From contig NZ_QNRK01000025.1 of assembly GCF_003315135.1 (NCBI RefSeq), positions 1 to 64,000 on the forward strand: a DNA stretch of 64,000 nt, in the 5' to 3' direction. The DNA is from Roseiarcus fermentans. Its GTDB lineage: Bacteria; Pseudomonadota; Alphaproteobacteria; Rhizobiales; Beijerinckiaceae. Each line of letters opens with the position of its first letter. The first letter of the stretch is position 1. Below the pieces are notes generated by a model. That model ran no database searches. It saw only the letters and a program-made list of their open reading frames with translations, and was not told where the DNA came from. Positions 43,003 to 53,186 of the stretch are shown piece after piece. The translations under genes were made by a program, and so were the position numbers.

Positions 43003-44472
43003 CTACTCCGACCCCATCGTTTCGAGATTCACGCCCGTCGTTTCGATCCGGAAGGCCCAGGTGACGATCGCGCCGACGATCGACGTGGCGATGAGTATCG
43101 ACAGCAGCGCCTCGCGTCCGATGTCGGCGAGCAGGATCGGGAACAGGAACGCCGTCGTCACCGCGCCGATCTTGGCGAAAGCCGCGGCGAATCCCGCCCC
43201 CTTGCCGCGCAGCTTGGTCGGGAACACCTCGCCCGCCAGCAGGTAGGTCTGGGCGTTGGGACCCATGTTGGTCATGAAGTTGAACAGCATGAAGCCCGCG
43301 AAGATCATCGCGATCTGCGTCGCGCCGGCGAACCAGGACGATGCGGCGGCGATCGCCAGGCCGGCGGCGCAGCCGACGAAGCCGATGGTCTGGAGGCGTA
43401 TGCTGCCGAACCGGTTGACCAGCAGCACCGCCGCGACGATGCCGACGATCAGCAGGACGTCGATCAGCGCGGAGCCTCGGGCGGCGAGTTCGTCGTTGCC
43501 GATCAGGTCGGCGAGGTTGCGGACATACGCGACCTTGTGGCCGACGGCGCTGGCGAGAATCGTGGGGGTGAAGATGCCGATCCCATAGGTGCCGAGGTCC
43601 TGCAGGAACCAGGGGACGGAGGCGAGGATCGTGGCGCGCCGGCGCTTCGGGCCGAACAGCTTGTCGAAGCCGGGCTTGGCGTGGTCCTTCGCCGGCGGCG
43701 CGAGATCCAAGGTCTTCGGATAGGCGGGGTCGCGGCTCAGCAGGCGCTCCATCTGCCCTTCCGCCTCGGCCTTGCGGCCGCGCGCAAGCAGCCAGTGCGG
43801 GCTCTCCGTGACCCAGAGGCGCGCGACGGCGACGATCAGCGCCGGAACGACGACGACAGCGTACATCCACCGCCAGGCGCCGATCTCGGGATCGTTCTTC
43901 AGCACGAGATAGCCGACCACGGTTCCCATCAGCGCGCCCAGCGCCTGGAAGCCGAACGCGCCGAGCACGAAACGGCCGCGCGCCGAACTCGCAATGCTCT
44001 CGGAGATCATCATATGCGCGGTCGGATAGTCGCATCCGAGCGCGACGCCGAGGCCGAACAGGAACAGGACGAGCAGCGGATAGTTCGGACTGACCGTCAA
44101 CAGGCACAGGAAAGCGACGAAGACGAACATCTCGAGGACGAACATCCGCTTGCGGCCGAAGACATCGGAAAGACCGCCGAGACTGATCGCGCCGACGAGG
44201 ATGCCGAACAGGCTCGCCGCTCCGATCGTCCCATGCTCGGTCTTGCCGAGGCCGAATTCCTGGGAAATCAGCGGCAGCGCGACGCCGGTCATGAACACGA
44301 CCAGCCCCTCGAAGAACTTGCCGCAGGCGGCGAGCGTCCAGATCAGCCATTGCATGTCGGTCATCGGCGTCGAGCGGATGGCCGTGCCGTCGCTCCAGAC
44401 CGGGGTCTCGTCGATGTAAGACTGGACCGAGCGCCGCAAGGCGGCGCCGGTCGGGGACACGGCTTCATTCAT
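43003..44472 (-). CDS. Major facilitator superfamily transporter (sugar/metabolite porter type)
   Basis: 489 residues from ATG 44472, preceded by GGAGGGG. Twelve membrane segments can be traced. The loop 2-3 motif appears as GGLSDVFGRKRMFVLEMF and the loop 8-9 area as RFGSIRLQTIGFVG. The N-terminal 45 residues are soluble. SESIASSARGRFVLGAFGFQ and EVFPTKLRGKGAGFAAAFAK are typical of the sugar-porter/metabolite:H+ symporter group. The substrate is unknown. Upstream, 248 gene-free bases separate it from the sulfur operon. Confidence 0.88.
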   Translation of the reverse strand: MNEAVSPTGAALRRSVQSYIDETPVWSDGTAIRSTPMTDMQWLIWTLAACGKFFEGLVVFMTGVALPLISQEFGLGKTEHGTIGAASLFGILVGAISLGGLSDVFGRKRMFVLEMFVFVAFLCLLTVSPNYPLLVLFLFGLGVALGCDYPTAHMMISESIASSARGRFVLGAFGFQALGALMGTVVGYLVLKNDPEIGAWRWMYAVVVVPALIVAVARLWVTESPHWLLARGRKAEAEGQMERLLSRDPAYPKTLDLAPPAKDHAKPGFDKLFGPKRRRATILASVPWFLQDLGTYGIGIFTPTILASAVGHKVAYVRNLADLIGNDELAARGSALIDVLLIVGIVAAVLLVNRFGSIRLQTIGFVGCAAGLAIAAASSWFAGATQIAMIFAGFMLFNFMTNMGPNAQTYLLAGEVFPTKLRGKGAGFAAAFAKIGAVTTAFLFPILLADIGREALLSILIATSIVGAIVTWAFRIETTGVNLETMGSE

Positions 44473-44720
44473 GGGTTCCCCTCCGAGCCGATTGAGCCGG
44501 AGAAGCGTGGACGAGAACCATGACAGGTCGATCACGGCGCGCGCGAGCGGCAGCGCAAAGCCGAAACGCCGGAGGGAGCGTAACCGACGCGGATTTCGGC
44601 GCGTCGCCGCCGCCGCAGGCCGCGCGCGCCGGAATCAGGCGAGGCTGCGCGCGAAGCCCCGCGAACGCCGGTCGAGCCCCGTGCGAGACCGTGACCGCCA
44701 CGCCGTCGGCTCCTTGGCGG

Positions 44721-45566
44721 TCAGGCCGCGCCGGTCGCGACCGGGCAGTCCTCGCGCCCGCCCCATTCCGCCCAGGAGCCGTCGTAGAGGCCCTCGATCC
44801 GGCCGCCGGCCTCCTCGACGGCGAGCGCCAGGATCGCCGCGCTGACGCCCGAGCCGCAGGTGGTGATGATGGGGCGCGCGAGATCGACCCCGTGCGCGGC
44901 GAAGATCGCCGCGAGCGCCTCCGGCGCCTTCAGCCGGCCGTGCTCCACCACCTCGCTGAAGGGCAGGTTGAGGCTCCCCGGCATGTGGCCGCTCCTCAGG
45001 CCCGGACGGGGCTCGGCCGTTTCGCCGCGAAACCGGTCCGCCGGGCGGGCGTCCACCACCTGCGCCGAGCCGCTGGCGAGCGCCGCCTTCACCTCGTCGA
45101 GCGAGGCCACCACCTTGTCGTCGAGCCGCGGCGTAAAGGTCCGCGGCGTCGGATGCGCCTCCCCGGTCTCCAGCGGGCGCCCCTCGACGATCCACTGGGT
45201 CAGGCCGCCGACGAGGATGCGCACGTCGGCGGCGCCGTAGGCGCGCAGCGTCCACCACACCCGCGCCGCCGCGAACAGGCCGAGCGCGTCGTAGACGACG
45301 AAGCGCATCCCGTCGCCGAGGCCGAGCGCGGTCATCTCGCGGGCGAGAAGATCGGGCTTCGGCAGCATGTGCGGCAGGCCGCTGTCGCTGTCGGCGATGG
45401 TGTCGATGTCGAAATAGACCGCGCCCGGGATGTGGCCGAGCGGGAACTCGATCGCGCCGCGCCGGCCGGAGTTGGGCAGATGCCAGGAGCCGTCGACGAT
45501 TCCGAGATCGGGCTTGCCGAGGTCGGCCGCAAGCTCGGCGGTGGTGCAGAAGTTGCGCATGGACAT
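44721..45566 (-). CDS. sseA: 3-mercaptopyruvate sulfurtransferase (two rhodanese domains)
   Basis: 281 residues from ATG 45566. The N-terminal inactive rhodanese domain (LGIVDGSWHLPNSGRRGAIE) and C-terminal active one (QVVDARPADRFRGETAEPRP) have the right spacing. The active-site loop TTCGSGVSA with Cys237 is the CGSGV(T/S)A form of mercaptopyruvate sulfurtransferases. It moves sulfur from mercaptopyruvate to thiols or cyanide. It is the last gene of the cysK-alaX-sseA set, all on the minus strand, joining cysteine synthesis to sulfur transfer. Confidence 0.88.
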   Translation of the reverse strand: MSMRNFCTTAELAADLGKPDLGIVDGSWHLPNSGRRGAIEFPLGHIPGAVYFDIDTIADSDSGLPHMLPKPDLLAREMTALGLGDGMRFVVYDALGLFAAARVWWTLRAYGAADVRILVGGLTQWIVEGRPLETGEAHPTPRTFTPRLDDKVVASLDEVKAALASGSAQVVDARPADRFRGETAEPRPGLRSGHMPGSLNLPFSEVVEHGRLKAPEALAAIFAAHGVDLARPIITTCGSGVSAAILALAVEEAGGRIEGLYDGSWAEWGGREDCPVATGAA

Positions 45567-45577
45567 GGGGGCCTCAA

Positions 45578-46288
45578 TCACGATGGGGACAGGACGATCC
45601 GCACGCGGCGGTTCAGGCGTCCCTTTTTCTCGATCTGGATGACGGAAGCGCGTCCGATCTCGCCGGTGCGCGCGACATGCGTGCCGCCGCAAGGCTGCAG
45701 GTCCAGCCCCTCGATGGCGACCAGCCGGACGCGCCCGCTCCCGCGCGGCGGCTTCACCGACATGGTCTTGACCAGCGCCGGGCTGGCGTCGAGCTCCTCG
45801 TCGGCGATCCACCGCAGGGCGACGGGAGCGTCGAGCGCGACGAGTTCGTTGAGCTTGCGCTCGACCTCGGCCTTGTCGAGCGGCGCCTCGCAGTCGAAGT
45901 CGAGCCGGCCCTCCGCATCGCCGACCGAGCCGCCGGTCACCGGGTAGGGCAGCGCCACCGACAGGAGATGCAGCGCCGTATGGGCGCGCATCCGCTTGTA
46001 GCGCCGCTCCCAGTCGATCCGGGCGACGACCCGGGCGCCGGGGGCGGGCAGGGCGGCGCCGTCCGCCGGGACGTGCAGAATGGTCTTGCGGTCGGCGTCG
46101 TAGGTCGTGTCGACGATCACGACCGGAGCGGCGCCCTCCACGATCAGTTCGCCCTGGTCGCCCGGCTGTCCGCCGCCCCGGGGATAGAAGACGGTGCGGT
46201 CGAGCGCGACGCCGCGCGGGTCGGCCGACAGGACGGTCGCCTCGGCCTCGCGCCGGTAGGCGTCGTCGCGGAACAAGATTTCGGTCAT
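45578..46288 (-). CDS. Alanyl-tRNA editing protein (AlaX type)
   Basis: 236 residues. Zinc ligands of the editing domain are visible: RMRAHTALHLLSVALPY (HxxxH) and LQPCGGTHVARTGEIG (CxxxH). VFYPRGGGQPGDQGEL is the second-domain signature. AlaX proteins remove Ser or Gly misattached to tRNA-Ala. Its ATG overlaps the cysK stop by four bases, so it is translated with cysteine synthase, an unusual but telling context. The stop is 11 bases before sseA. Confidence 0.88.
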   Translation of the reverse strand: MTEILFRDDAYRREAEATVLSADPRGVALDRTVFYPRGGGQPGDQGELIVEGAAPVVIVDTTYDADRKTILHVPADGAALPAPGARVVARIDWERRYKRMRAHTALHLLSVALPYPVTGGSVGDAEGRLDFDCEAPLDKAEVERKLNELVALDAPVALRWIADEELDASPALVKTMSVKPPRGSGRVRLVAIEGLDLQPCGGTHVARTGEIGRASVIQIEKKGRLNRRVRIVLSPS

Positions 46289-47319
46289 CCGACGAACACC
46301 CGTGGAGCGCGGCCTTTCGCCTCGAGCCAGGCCGGCACGGGCAGGTTCTTCTCGCGCAGGAAGTCCGGATTGAAAAGCTTCGAGGCGTAGCGGGCGCCGG
46401 AATCGCACAGGATCGTCACGATGGTGTGGCCCGGCCCGAGGTCGCGCGCGAGCCGAATCGCGCCGGCGATGTTGACGCCGGAGGAGCCGCCGAGCAGCAG
46501 GCCCTCGTTGACGACGAGATCGAACACGATCGGCAGCGCCTCCTCGTCCGGGATGTGATAGGCGAGGTCCACCGGCGCGCCGTCGAGGTTGGCCGTCACC
46601 CGGTTCTGGCCGATGCCTTCGGTGACCGACGAGCCGGCGCTCTTCAGCGCGCCGCTCGTGTACCAGGCGTAGAGCGCGGCGCCGGGGGGGTCGGCGAGCG
46701 CGATCGTGATGTCCCGGTTGCGCTCCTTGAGGGCCATGCCGACGCCGGCGAGCGTTCCGCCGGTGCCGACCGCGCTGACGAAGCCGTCCACCTTGCCGTC
46801 GAGATCGTCGAAGATCTCGGGGCCGGTGGTCTCGTAGTGCCCGCGCCGGTTGGCGACGTTGTCGAACTGGTTGGCCCACACCGCGCCGCCGGGCTCGGTC
46901 TTCGCCAGCGCCTCGGCGAGGCGGCCGGAATAGCGCACGTAATTGTCGGGATTGGCGTAGGGAACCGCGGGGACTTCGATCAGTTCGGCGCCGGCGAGGC
47001 GCAGCATGGCCTTCTTTTCCTGTGACTGGGTGTCGGGAATGACGATCACCGCCCGGTAGCCGAGCGCGCCCGCCACCATCGCGATGCCGATCCCGGTATT
47101 GCCCGCGGTGCCCTCGACGATGACGCCGCCGGGCCGGAGGGCGCCGCGCTGGACCGCGTCCCGGACGATCGCGAGCGCGGCGCGGTCCTTGACCGACCCG
47201 CCGGGGTTCATGAACTCGGCCTTGCCGAGAATGGTGCAGCCGGTCGCCTCCGACGCGGCGCGCAGGCGGATCAGCGGCGTCCGCCCGATGGCGCCGACGA
47301 CATCGCGATGAAAGGTCAT
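46285..47319 (-). CDS. cysK: Cysteine synthase
   Basis: 344 residues. RTPLIRLRAASEATGCTILGK, then NPGGSVKDRAALAIV with the PLP lysine Lys44, VEGTAGNTGIGIAMVAGA, and the phosphate loop AVGTGGTLAGVGM are standard O-acetylserine sulfhydrylase motifs. The enzyme makes cysteine from O-acetylserine and sulfide. A C-terminal extension (KNLPVPAWLEAKGRAPRVF) brings it above the usual 310-330 residues. It heads the three-gene minus-strand operon with alaX and sseA. Confidence 0.93.
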   Translation of the reverse strand: MTFHRDVVGAIGRTPLIRLRAASEATGCTILGKAEFMNPGGSVKDRAALAIVRDAVQRGALRPGGVIVEGTAGNTGIGIAMVAGALGYRAVIVIPDTQSQEKKAMLRLAGAELIEVPAVPYANPDNYVRYSGRLAEALAKTEPGGAVWANQFDNVANRRGHYETTGPEIFDDLDGKVDGFVSAVGTGGTLAGVGMALKERNRDITIALADPPGAALYAWYTSGALKSAGSSVTEGIGQNRVTANLDGAPVDLAYHIPDEEALPIVFDLVVNEGLLLGGSSGVNIAGAIRLARDLGPGHTIVTILCDSGARYASKLFNPDFLREKNLPVPAWLEAKGRAPRVFVG

Positions 47320-47417
47320 GGCTTGGTTCCCTCGATCGAACCGGACGATAGGACGCGCGGGCGGGTTGCGACAAGCCCGCGCGGCTGCCAGAAGGTCGCC
47401 CGTTCCAGGAGCGGCCG

Positions 47418-48236
47418 ATGTTCTTCACCCTCTCCAAGATCTACGAATCGTTCCTCTCGCCCCTTCCGCTGCTGATCCTGCTCACGCTCGTGGGGGCGAT
47501 CCTGACGGCGACCCGCGCGGCGCGGTTCGGGCGCGCGCTCGCGGCCGTCGCGGCGCTGGCGCTGCTCGTCCTCGCGCTGACGCCGGTCGGCCGGGCGCTG
47601 ATCGCGCCGCTGGAAGACCGCTTTTCCTCGCCCGCCGCCAGCGCGCCGGCGCCCTATGGCGTCATCGTCCTGGGCGGCGCGATCAAGGGCGCTGAATCGC
47701 GCGCGCGCGGTCAGGCCGTATTCGACGAAGGCGAGCGGCTGGTCGAGGCCGCGATTCTGGCGCGCCGCTATCCCGACGCGCGGATCGTCTTCACCGGCGG
47801 AGACGGCTCGCTGCTTCCCGGACACAACGTGGAGGCGCAGGAAGCGCGGAAGCTGCTGATTGAACTCGGCGTCGATCCCGCCCGGGTGACGCTGGAAGAA
47901 CGATCGCGGAATACCGACGAAAACGCGCGCTTCACCGCGGCGATGGTTCACCCCGAGCCGGGTCAGCGGTGGCTTCTGGTGACCTCCGCCTTCCACATGC
48001 CGCGATCGATGGGCCTGTTCGAGAAGGCCGGCTTCGACGTGGCCGCGTTTCCGGTCGCCTTCCGCACGCTCGGTCCCGGCCAGCCGCTGCTGTGGTCGCT
48101 CGACGCGGCGGAGAACCTGCGGACGTTCGCCACCGCGGCCAAGGAATGGATCGGCCTCGCCGCCTACCGCGCGACCGGCCGGATCGACCGGCTGTTTCCG
48201 GGGCCGGACGACCGCGCGCCCCGGGTCTCGGGGTAA
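47418..48236 (+). CDS. YdcF/ElyC-family (DUF218) membrane protein
   Basis: 272 residues. Two N-terminal membrane helices (LLILLTLVGAILTATRA; LAAVAALALLVLALTPVG) precede a DUF218 domain: VIVLGGAIKGAESRARGQAV, ARIVFTGGDGSLLPGHNVEA, ARVTLEERSRNTDENA and LLVTSAFHMPRSMGLFE. Close relatives include ElyC, linked to cell-envelope biogenesis and undecaprenyl carrier use, though the activity is unproven. It diverges from cysK. Confidence 0.85.
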   Translation: MFFTLSKIYESFLSPLPLLILLTLVGAILTATRAARFGRALAAVAALALLVLALTPVGRALIAPLEDRFSSPAASAPAPYGVIVLGGAIKGAESRARGQAVFDEGERLVEAAILARRYPDARIVFTGGDGSLLPGHNVEAQEARKLLIELGVDPARVTLEERSRNTDENARFTAAMVHPEPGQRWLLVTSAFHMPRSMGLFEKAGFDVAAFPVAFRTLGPGQPLLWSLDAAENLRTFATAAKEWIGLAAYRATGRIDRLFPGPDDRAPRVSG

Positions 48237-48369
48237 CGAGAGCGGACTTGCGGGCGCCCGGCGCCCTGGTCGCCGCGCTCGTTGAGCGCGGTATGCGGCC
48301 CGCGGCCGCGTCGACAACGACGCGCGATCCGCCCGAGTTGCGTCTCGGCGACGCCAATGGCGCGGCGCG

Positions 48370-48654
48370 CTACTCCGACGACGGCGCGCCGAGGCGGTAG
48401 ACGCCGCGGAAGTCGTTGGGGTCGACGGCCTTGCCCTTGCGGGTGATCACGAGCCGGCCCTGGTTGGCGAGGCGCACCGCCGCCCGGCGCACCTCGGTCA
48501 GATGCGAGCGCCAGCCGAGTTCGTCCTCGCCGCGGGATTCGGCGTAGGCCTTGGCGGCGTCGGTCGGGCAGATGGTCCGGCCCGCCGGCGCTTCCGAGCA
48601 GAGCCCGAAGATCACGGCGTCGAGGGAGGGTCTGGAGTCGGGCGAGGGGGTCAT
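48370..48654 (-). CDS. DUF3253 protein
   Basis: 94 residues. SLDAVIFGLCSEAPAGRTIC, PTDAAKAYAESRGEDELGWR, RRAAVRLANQGRLVITRKGK and the DPNDFRGVYRL ending match DUF3253, a small winged-helix-like family of unknown function. It is probably a single-gene unit; the next gene upstream on the same strand starts 37 bases before it (48691). Confidence 0.85.
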   Translation of the reverse strand: MTPSPDSRPSLDAVIFGLCSEAPAGRTICPTDAAKAYAESRGEDELGWRSHLTEVRRAAVRLANQGRLVITRKGKAVDPNDFRGVYRLGAPSSE

Positions 48655-48690
48655 CGTTCGTCCTTGGTCGAGCCGGGGCGCGCCGTCAAG

Positions 48691-49050
48691 TCACGGGCAG
48701 AGGTCCGCCAGCGCCTGTCTGGCGGCGGCCTCGATCGGCAGGCATTGGCTGTCGATGAGGTCCATGGTCCGGTCGATCACGACAGAACCGCCGTCCCGAA
48801 GCACGTGCGTTCTGAGGCAGTCCTGTCGTTCGCGATCGCCCGCGTTCTGGATGAAGCCCTTGTAATACATCATGACCGCGGTCATCCGGGCGTCGAACGC
48901 GATGTTTTTCAGTTGGTAGGCGTCCGAGCAGGAATTCGCCTGCGCGATGCTCAGCACGGCTTGCGAGGTTGGCGGGTCAGCCGCGAGCGCTGCGACCGCG
49001 ATCGCGAGCGGTGTTGCGGCCCGCAGCGTCATTTTGGCCACGTCGATCAT
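48691..49050 (-). CDS. Small exported protein of unknown function
   Basis: 119 residues from ATG 49050. The N-terminus (TLRAATPLAIAVAALAADPP) is a short signal peptide-like stretch; the mature part has four cysteines (NSCSDAYQL, RQDCLRTHVL, DSQCLPIE, ADLCP), likely forming two disulfides. This pattern suggests a small periplasmic helical protein. No family is recognised. It diverges from dusB. Confidence 0.6.
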   Translation of the reverse strand: MIDVAKMTLRAATPLAIAVAALAADPPTSQAVLSIAQANSCSDAYQLKNIAFDARMTAVMMYYKGFIQNAGDRERQDCLRTHVLRDGGSVVIDRTMDLIDSQCLPIEAAARQALADLCP

Positions 49051-49158
49051 GGTTTTGCTCCCGTGGAGGGCCTGCGACAACTCCGGTCAAGCCCATAACG
49101 CTGAAAACAGCGCCTTGATCCTTGCGTTCGTGCGGTCGATGGTTACACTATAGGCAAC

Positions 49159-50172
49159 ATGAAAATTGCTCAGAAAATAGGCAGACGCGAACCGATCGCT
49201 GTCGGCGGGCTTCGGCTCGAAGGCGCGGCGATGCTCGCGCCGATGTCGGGCGTGTCGGATCTCGGCATGCGTCGCTCCGCGCGTCGGTTCGGCGCCGCGC
49301 TGGCGTTTTCGGAAATGGTCGCGGCGGAGACCTATCTCGACGGCGACGCCGAGGCGGCGATTCGTTCGGAGGGCGAAGGAGTCGTCCCTCACGCGGTCCA
49401 GATCGTCGGGCGTGAGGCCCGCGCCATGGCCGAGACCGCGCGCCGGGTCGAGGGCGCCGGCGCCGCTGTCATCGACATCAACATGGGCTGCCCGTCGCGC
49501 CGGGTCGCGGGCGCGCTCGCCGGCGCTGCGCTGATGCGCGACCTCGATCACGCCGAGCGTCTGGTGTCCGCCGTGGTCGAGGCGGTCGGCGTGCCGGTGA
49601 CCCTCAAGATGCGCCTCGGCTGGGACGAAAGCCTGATCAACGCGCCCGACCTCGCCGGCCGGGCGGAGCGCGCCGGCGTCACAATGGTGATCGTCCACGG
49701 CCGGACGCGGGCGCAGTTCTACGAAGGCCGGGCCGACTGGGCCGCCGTCCGGGCGGTGGTGGACGCGGTGTCCCTGCCGGTCGTCGTCAACGGTGACTGT
49801 GCGGGCGTCGAGGACGCGCGCGCGATGCTCGCCCGATCGGGCGCGCAGGGCGTCATGATCGGCCGCGCCGCGGTCGGGGCGCCGTGGCTCGTGGGGGCGG
49901 TCGCCCGGGCGCTCGCCGACGGCGGGCCGCTGCGACCGCCTCCGGTCGGGGAGCGCCGGGAGGCGGCGATCGGACATCTCGACTGGCTGCTCGGCAAGCT
50001 CGGATCGCGCGCGGGCCTGCGCCACGCGCGCAAGCACCTCGCGGCCTACGCCGAAGCGGAAGGCGCGCCGGCCTCGCTCCGCCGCGAACTGGTGACCACC
50101 GACGATCCCGCGCGCGCGACGAGCCTGCTCGGCCAGGCCTTCGAAACGACGCGGCTGGAGGACGCCGCATGA
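49159..50172 (+). CDS. dusB: tRNA-dihydrouridine synthase B
   Basis: 337 residues. FMN-binding [20 protein letters not shown], catalytic Cys111 in [23 protein letters not shown] and [14 protein letters not shown], with VVVNGDCAG near the second phosphate site. It reduces uridine to dihydrouridine in tRNA. The gene is classically called nifR3 in alphaproteobacteria because it heads the nitrogen-control operon. Its stop overlaps the ntrB start (ATGA), as here. Confidence 0.93.
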   Translation: MKIAQKIGRREPIAVGGLRLEGAAMLAPMSGVSDLGMRRSARRFGAALAFSEMVAAETYLDGDAEAAIRSEGEGVVPHAVQIVGREARAMAETARRVEGAGAAVIDINMGCPSRRVAGALAGAALMRDLDHAERLVSAVVEAVGVPVTLKMRLGWDESLINAPDLAGRAERAGVTMVIVHGRTRAQFYEGRADWAAVRAVVDAVSLPVVVNGDCAGVEDARAMLARSGAQGVMIGRAAVGAPWLVGAVARALADGGPLRPPPVGERREAAIGHLDWLLGKLGSRAGLRHARKHLAAYAEAEGAPASLRRELVTTDDPARATSLLGQAFETTRLEDAA

Positions 50173-51281
50173 CGGCGCTGTTCCACAAGGGGCGCTCCGA
50201 CCCGGCCAAGGTCCTGAACGCGCTGGCGCAGCCGCTGATCACGATCGAGGCCCAGGATCTGGTGATCGAGGCCAACGTCGCGGCCGAGACGTTTTTCGAC
50301 ATGGGCCGCATCGCCTTGCTGCGATCGCGGCTGGCCGACCTGCTGCCGTTCGGCTCGCCGGTGTTCGAACTCGTCGAGGAGGCGCGCAGGAACCACGCGA
50401 CGGTCGCCGGCCACAAGATCGACATCTCCACGCCGAGGACGGGGAACCGCGGGCCTGTCGACATTTTCATCGCGCCTTTGCCGCAGCCGGGCGATTCCGT
50501 CGCAATCATGGTGCAGGAGCGGGCAATTGCTGAAAAAATAGACAGGCAACTGACGCATCGGAGCGCCGCTCGCTCGGTCACGGCGCTCGGCGCCATGCTC
50601 GCGCACGAAATCAAGAACCCGCTGTCGGGAATCCGCGGGGCGGCGCAGTTGCTGGAAGGAAGCGTCGGCGACGACGACCGCGCGCTGACGCGTCTGATTT
50701 GCGACGAGACCGACCGGATCGTGAAGCTCGTCGACCGTATGCAGTCGTTCGCCGATTCGACGCCGTCGCAGTGGGAGAGCCTCAACATTCACGCCGTGCT
50801 CGACCACGTGAAGCGGCTCGCCCAGGCCGGTTTCGCACGGCACGTCCGCCTGACCGAGACCTACGATCCGTCGCTGCCGCACATCCACGGATCGCGCGAC
50901 CAACTGATCCAGATCTTCCTCAATTTGGTCAAGAACGCCGCCGAAGCCATTGGCGAAGATGGCATTGACGGCGAGATCACGCTGACCACGGCCTACCGTC
51001 CCGGCGTTCGTCTGCGCACCGGGCAGTACGCCGAGCCGGTGTCGCTGCCGCTCGAGATCTGCGTGCGCGACAACGGCCCGGGGATCGCCCCGGAGATCGC
51101 CGCCAACCTGTTCGATCCGTTCGTCACCACCAAGGCGCAGGGCTCTGGTCTGGGACTTGCACTGGTTGCCAAACTCGTCGGCGATCACGGCGGCATCGTC
51201 GAGTGCGAGTCGCATCCGCGGCGAACGACTTTTCGCGTCCTGATGCCATTGCCGTCGACACGCGCCCGTCCCTCCGCCTGA
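50169..51281 (+). CDS. ntrB: Nitrogen-regulation sensor kinase NtrB
   Basis: 370 residues. A PAS-type sensor domain ([35 protein letters not shown]) precedes the phospho-acceptor His146 in [20 protein letters not shown], with N-box [17 protein letters not shown] and G-boxes [13 protein letters not shown] and [13 protein letters not shown]. It is cytoplasmic, with no membrane segments, as expected for NtrB. It phosphorylates NtrC under nitrogen limitation under PII control. The gene lies between dusB (overlapping) and ntrC. Confidence 0.94.
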   Translation: MTALFHKGRSDPAKVLNALAQPLITIEAQDLVIEANVAAETFFDMGRIALLRSRLADLLPFGSPVFELVEEARRNHATVAGHKIDISTPRTGNRGPVDIFIAPLPQPGDSVAIMVQERAIAEKIDRQLTHRSAARSVTALGAMLAHEIKNPLSGIRGAAQLLEGSVGDDDRALTRLICDETDRIVKLVDRMQSFADSTPSQWESLNIHAVLDHVKRLAQAGFARHVRLTETYDPSLPHIHGSRDQLIQIFLNLVKNAAEAIGEDGIDGEITLTTAYRPGVRLRTGQYAEPVSLPLEICVRDNGPGIAPEIAANLFDPFVTTKAQGSGLGLALVAKLVGDHGGIVECESHPRRTTFRVLMPLPSTRARPSA

Positions 51282-51318
51282 GAGGGAGTGAGCGGGGCTG
51301 GCTTTAGGAGCTGTGAGC

Positions 51319-52809
51319 ATGCCGGCTGGTCAGATTCTGGTCGCCGACGACGACGCGGGTATCCGCACCGTGTTGAACCAGGCGCTGTCGCGGGCGGGCT
51401 ACGAGGTCCGCGCGACCGGGACGGTGGCGGGCCTGTGGCGCTGGGTCGCGGCGGGCGAGGGCGATCTCGTCATCACCGACGTAGTTATGCCCGACGACAA
51501 CGCCTTCGATCTCCTGCCGCGGATCAAGCGCATCCGGCCCGACCTGCCGATCATCGTGATGAGCGCGCAGAACACCTTCATGACGGCGATCAAGGCCTCG
51601 GAGCGGGGCGCCTACGAGTATCTGCCGAAGCCCTTCGACCTGCGCGAACTGGTCTCGATCGTCGGGCGCGCGCTCGCCGAGCCGAAGCGCCGGCGCGACG
51701 AGGAGGACGACCACGCCCCGACCGAGGTCATGCCGATCGTCGGCCGCTCGCCGGCGATGCAGGACATCTTCCGGGTGCTGGCGCGGCTGATGCAGACCGA
51801 CCTCACCGTGATGATCTCGGGCGAGTCGGGCACGGGCAAGGAACTGGTCGCGCGCGCCCTGCACGACTACGGCAAGCGCAAGAACGGTCCGTTCGTCGCC
51901 ATCAACATGGCCGCCATTCCGCGCGACCTGATCGAAAGCGAGCTGTTCGGCCACGAGAAGGGCGCCTTCACCGGGGCGGCGGCGCGCTCGGTCGGCCGGT
52001 TCGAGCAGGCCGAGGGCGGAACCCTGTTCCTCGACGAGATCGGCGACATGCCGATGGAGGCGCAGACGCGGCTGCTCAGGGTGCTGCAGCAGGGCGAATA
52101 CACCACCGTGGGCGGACGGACGCCGATCAAGACCAACGTGCGCATCGTGTCGGCGACCAACAAGGACCTGCGCTTCGCCATCCAGCAGGGCTCTTTCCGC
52201 GAGGACCTGTTCTTCCGCCTGAATGTGGTGCCGATCCGGCTGCCGCCGCTGCGCGAGCGGCCGGAGGACATCGCCGACCTGGTGCGCTCCTTCTTCCTGC
52301 GCGGCGTGGCCGAGGGGCTGCCGCTGAAGTCGATCGAACCGGCGGCGATGGAGCGCATGAAGCGCTATTCCTGGCCGGGCAACGTGCGCGAACTCGAGAA
52401 CCTCACGCGCAGGCTCGCGGCGCTCTACCCGCAGGACGTGATCGGCGAGGCGCTGATCGAGGCGGAGCTCACCGCCGCCGGCGCGCCGTCCCTCGCGCCC
52501 GCTCCGACGCCGGCCGACGACCTTCGCCCGCGCGCGGCGCCGTCCAACGCGCCTGCGGGGGGAGAAGGCTTCAACGCGGCGATGGAACATGCGATCGCCG
52601 ACCTGTTCCGCTCGTTCGGCGCGGCGAGCCCGCAGGTCGGCCTCTATCACCGCGTGCTGCACGATCTCGAGGCGCCGCTGATCGCTGCGACCCTCGCGCT
52701 GACGCGGGGAAACCAGATCAAGGCCGCCGAGATCCTCGGCCTCAACCGCAACACCCTGCGCAAGAAGATCCGCGACCTCAACCTGCGCGAGATGCCGACG
52801 TTCCGGTAA
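51319..52809 (+). CDS. ntrC: Nitrogen-regulation response regulator NtrC
   Basis: 496 residues from ATG 51319; AGGAG lies eight bases before it, too near to the in-frame GTG at 51313. The receiver has phospho-acceptor Asp54 in VITDVVMP. The AAA+ domain has Walker A GESGTGKE, the sigma-54 contact loop GAFTGA and SATNKDL. The C-terminal Fis-type helix-turn-helix is [19 protein letters not shown]. It activates sigma-54 promoters for nitrogen assimilation. In many relatives ntrYX follow; here they do not. Confidence 0.95.
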   Translation: MPAGQILVADDDAGIRTVLNQALSRAGYEVRATGTVAGLWRWVAAGEGDLVITDVVMPDDNAFDLLPRIKRIRPDLPIIVMSAQNTFMTAIKASERGAYEYLPKPFDLRELVSIVGRALAEPKRRRDEEDDHAPTEVMPIVGRSPAMQDIFRVLARLMQTDLTVMISGESGTGKELVARALHDYGKRKNGPFVAINMAAIPRDLIESELFGHEKGAFTGAAARSVGRFEQAEGGTLFLDEIGDMPMEAQTRLLRVLQQGEYTTVGGRTPIKTNVRIVSATNKDLRFAIQQGSFREDLFFRLNVVPIRLPPLRERPEDIADLVRSFFLRGVAEGLPLKSIEPAAMERMKRYSWPGNVRELENLTRRLAALYPQDVIGEALIEAELTAAGAPSLAPAPTPADDLRPRAAPSNAPAGGEGFNAAMEHAIADLFRSFGAASPQVGLYHRVLHDLEAPLIAATLALTRGNQIKAAEILGLNRNTLRKKIRDLNLREMPTFR

Positions 52810-53186
52810 GGCTCCGCCCGGGCGTTCGCGGCCGGGGCGCCGCCGACGCTGCCGCGCTTCGGACGCCGGTCGCCTCGACCCTCGGCGTTTTCTTTCGATG
52901 CGCGTGTCGCGCCGGTCCGTCGGTCCGACGAGAACGCGCAGGAGGAAGCTGAGCTGGACGGCGAGACGCCGTCCCTCCCGGAGGGCGCCCGTCTCGCGCA
53001 CCCCGGCGGCGGGCACGCCGCCTCTCTGGTCGTCACGGCGCTTGCGCTGCGGGAATTCCCGGTCGCCTCGAGACATCGTGGACCGGCTCCGAGACCGACA
53101 TCGTCCGCTGCTTGTCGGCGCGTCCCCTGCGCTCCGCCTCGAAGTCCACGCTTTCCACCATTCCTCCGCCGTGCTTATCTAACGTC
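52810..53186. other. Gap between ntrC and comEC with palindrome copy 3
   Basis: 377 bases. No confident gene; a weak minus-strand frame (about 53033-53188, product with VDFEAERRGRADKQRTMSVS) has a GGAGG too close to its ATG. The dispersed palindrome core lies at 52956-52974. The comEC promoter should be in the right 100 bases. Confidence 0.4.
52956..52974. repeat. Dispersed palindrome, copy 3
   Basis: GGACGGCGAGACGCCGTCC, identical to the core of 20203-20223. It is followed by a GGAGGGCG word, as copy 1 is preceded by one, which suggests a longer composite unit. Confidence 0.65.
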
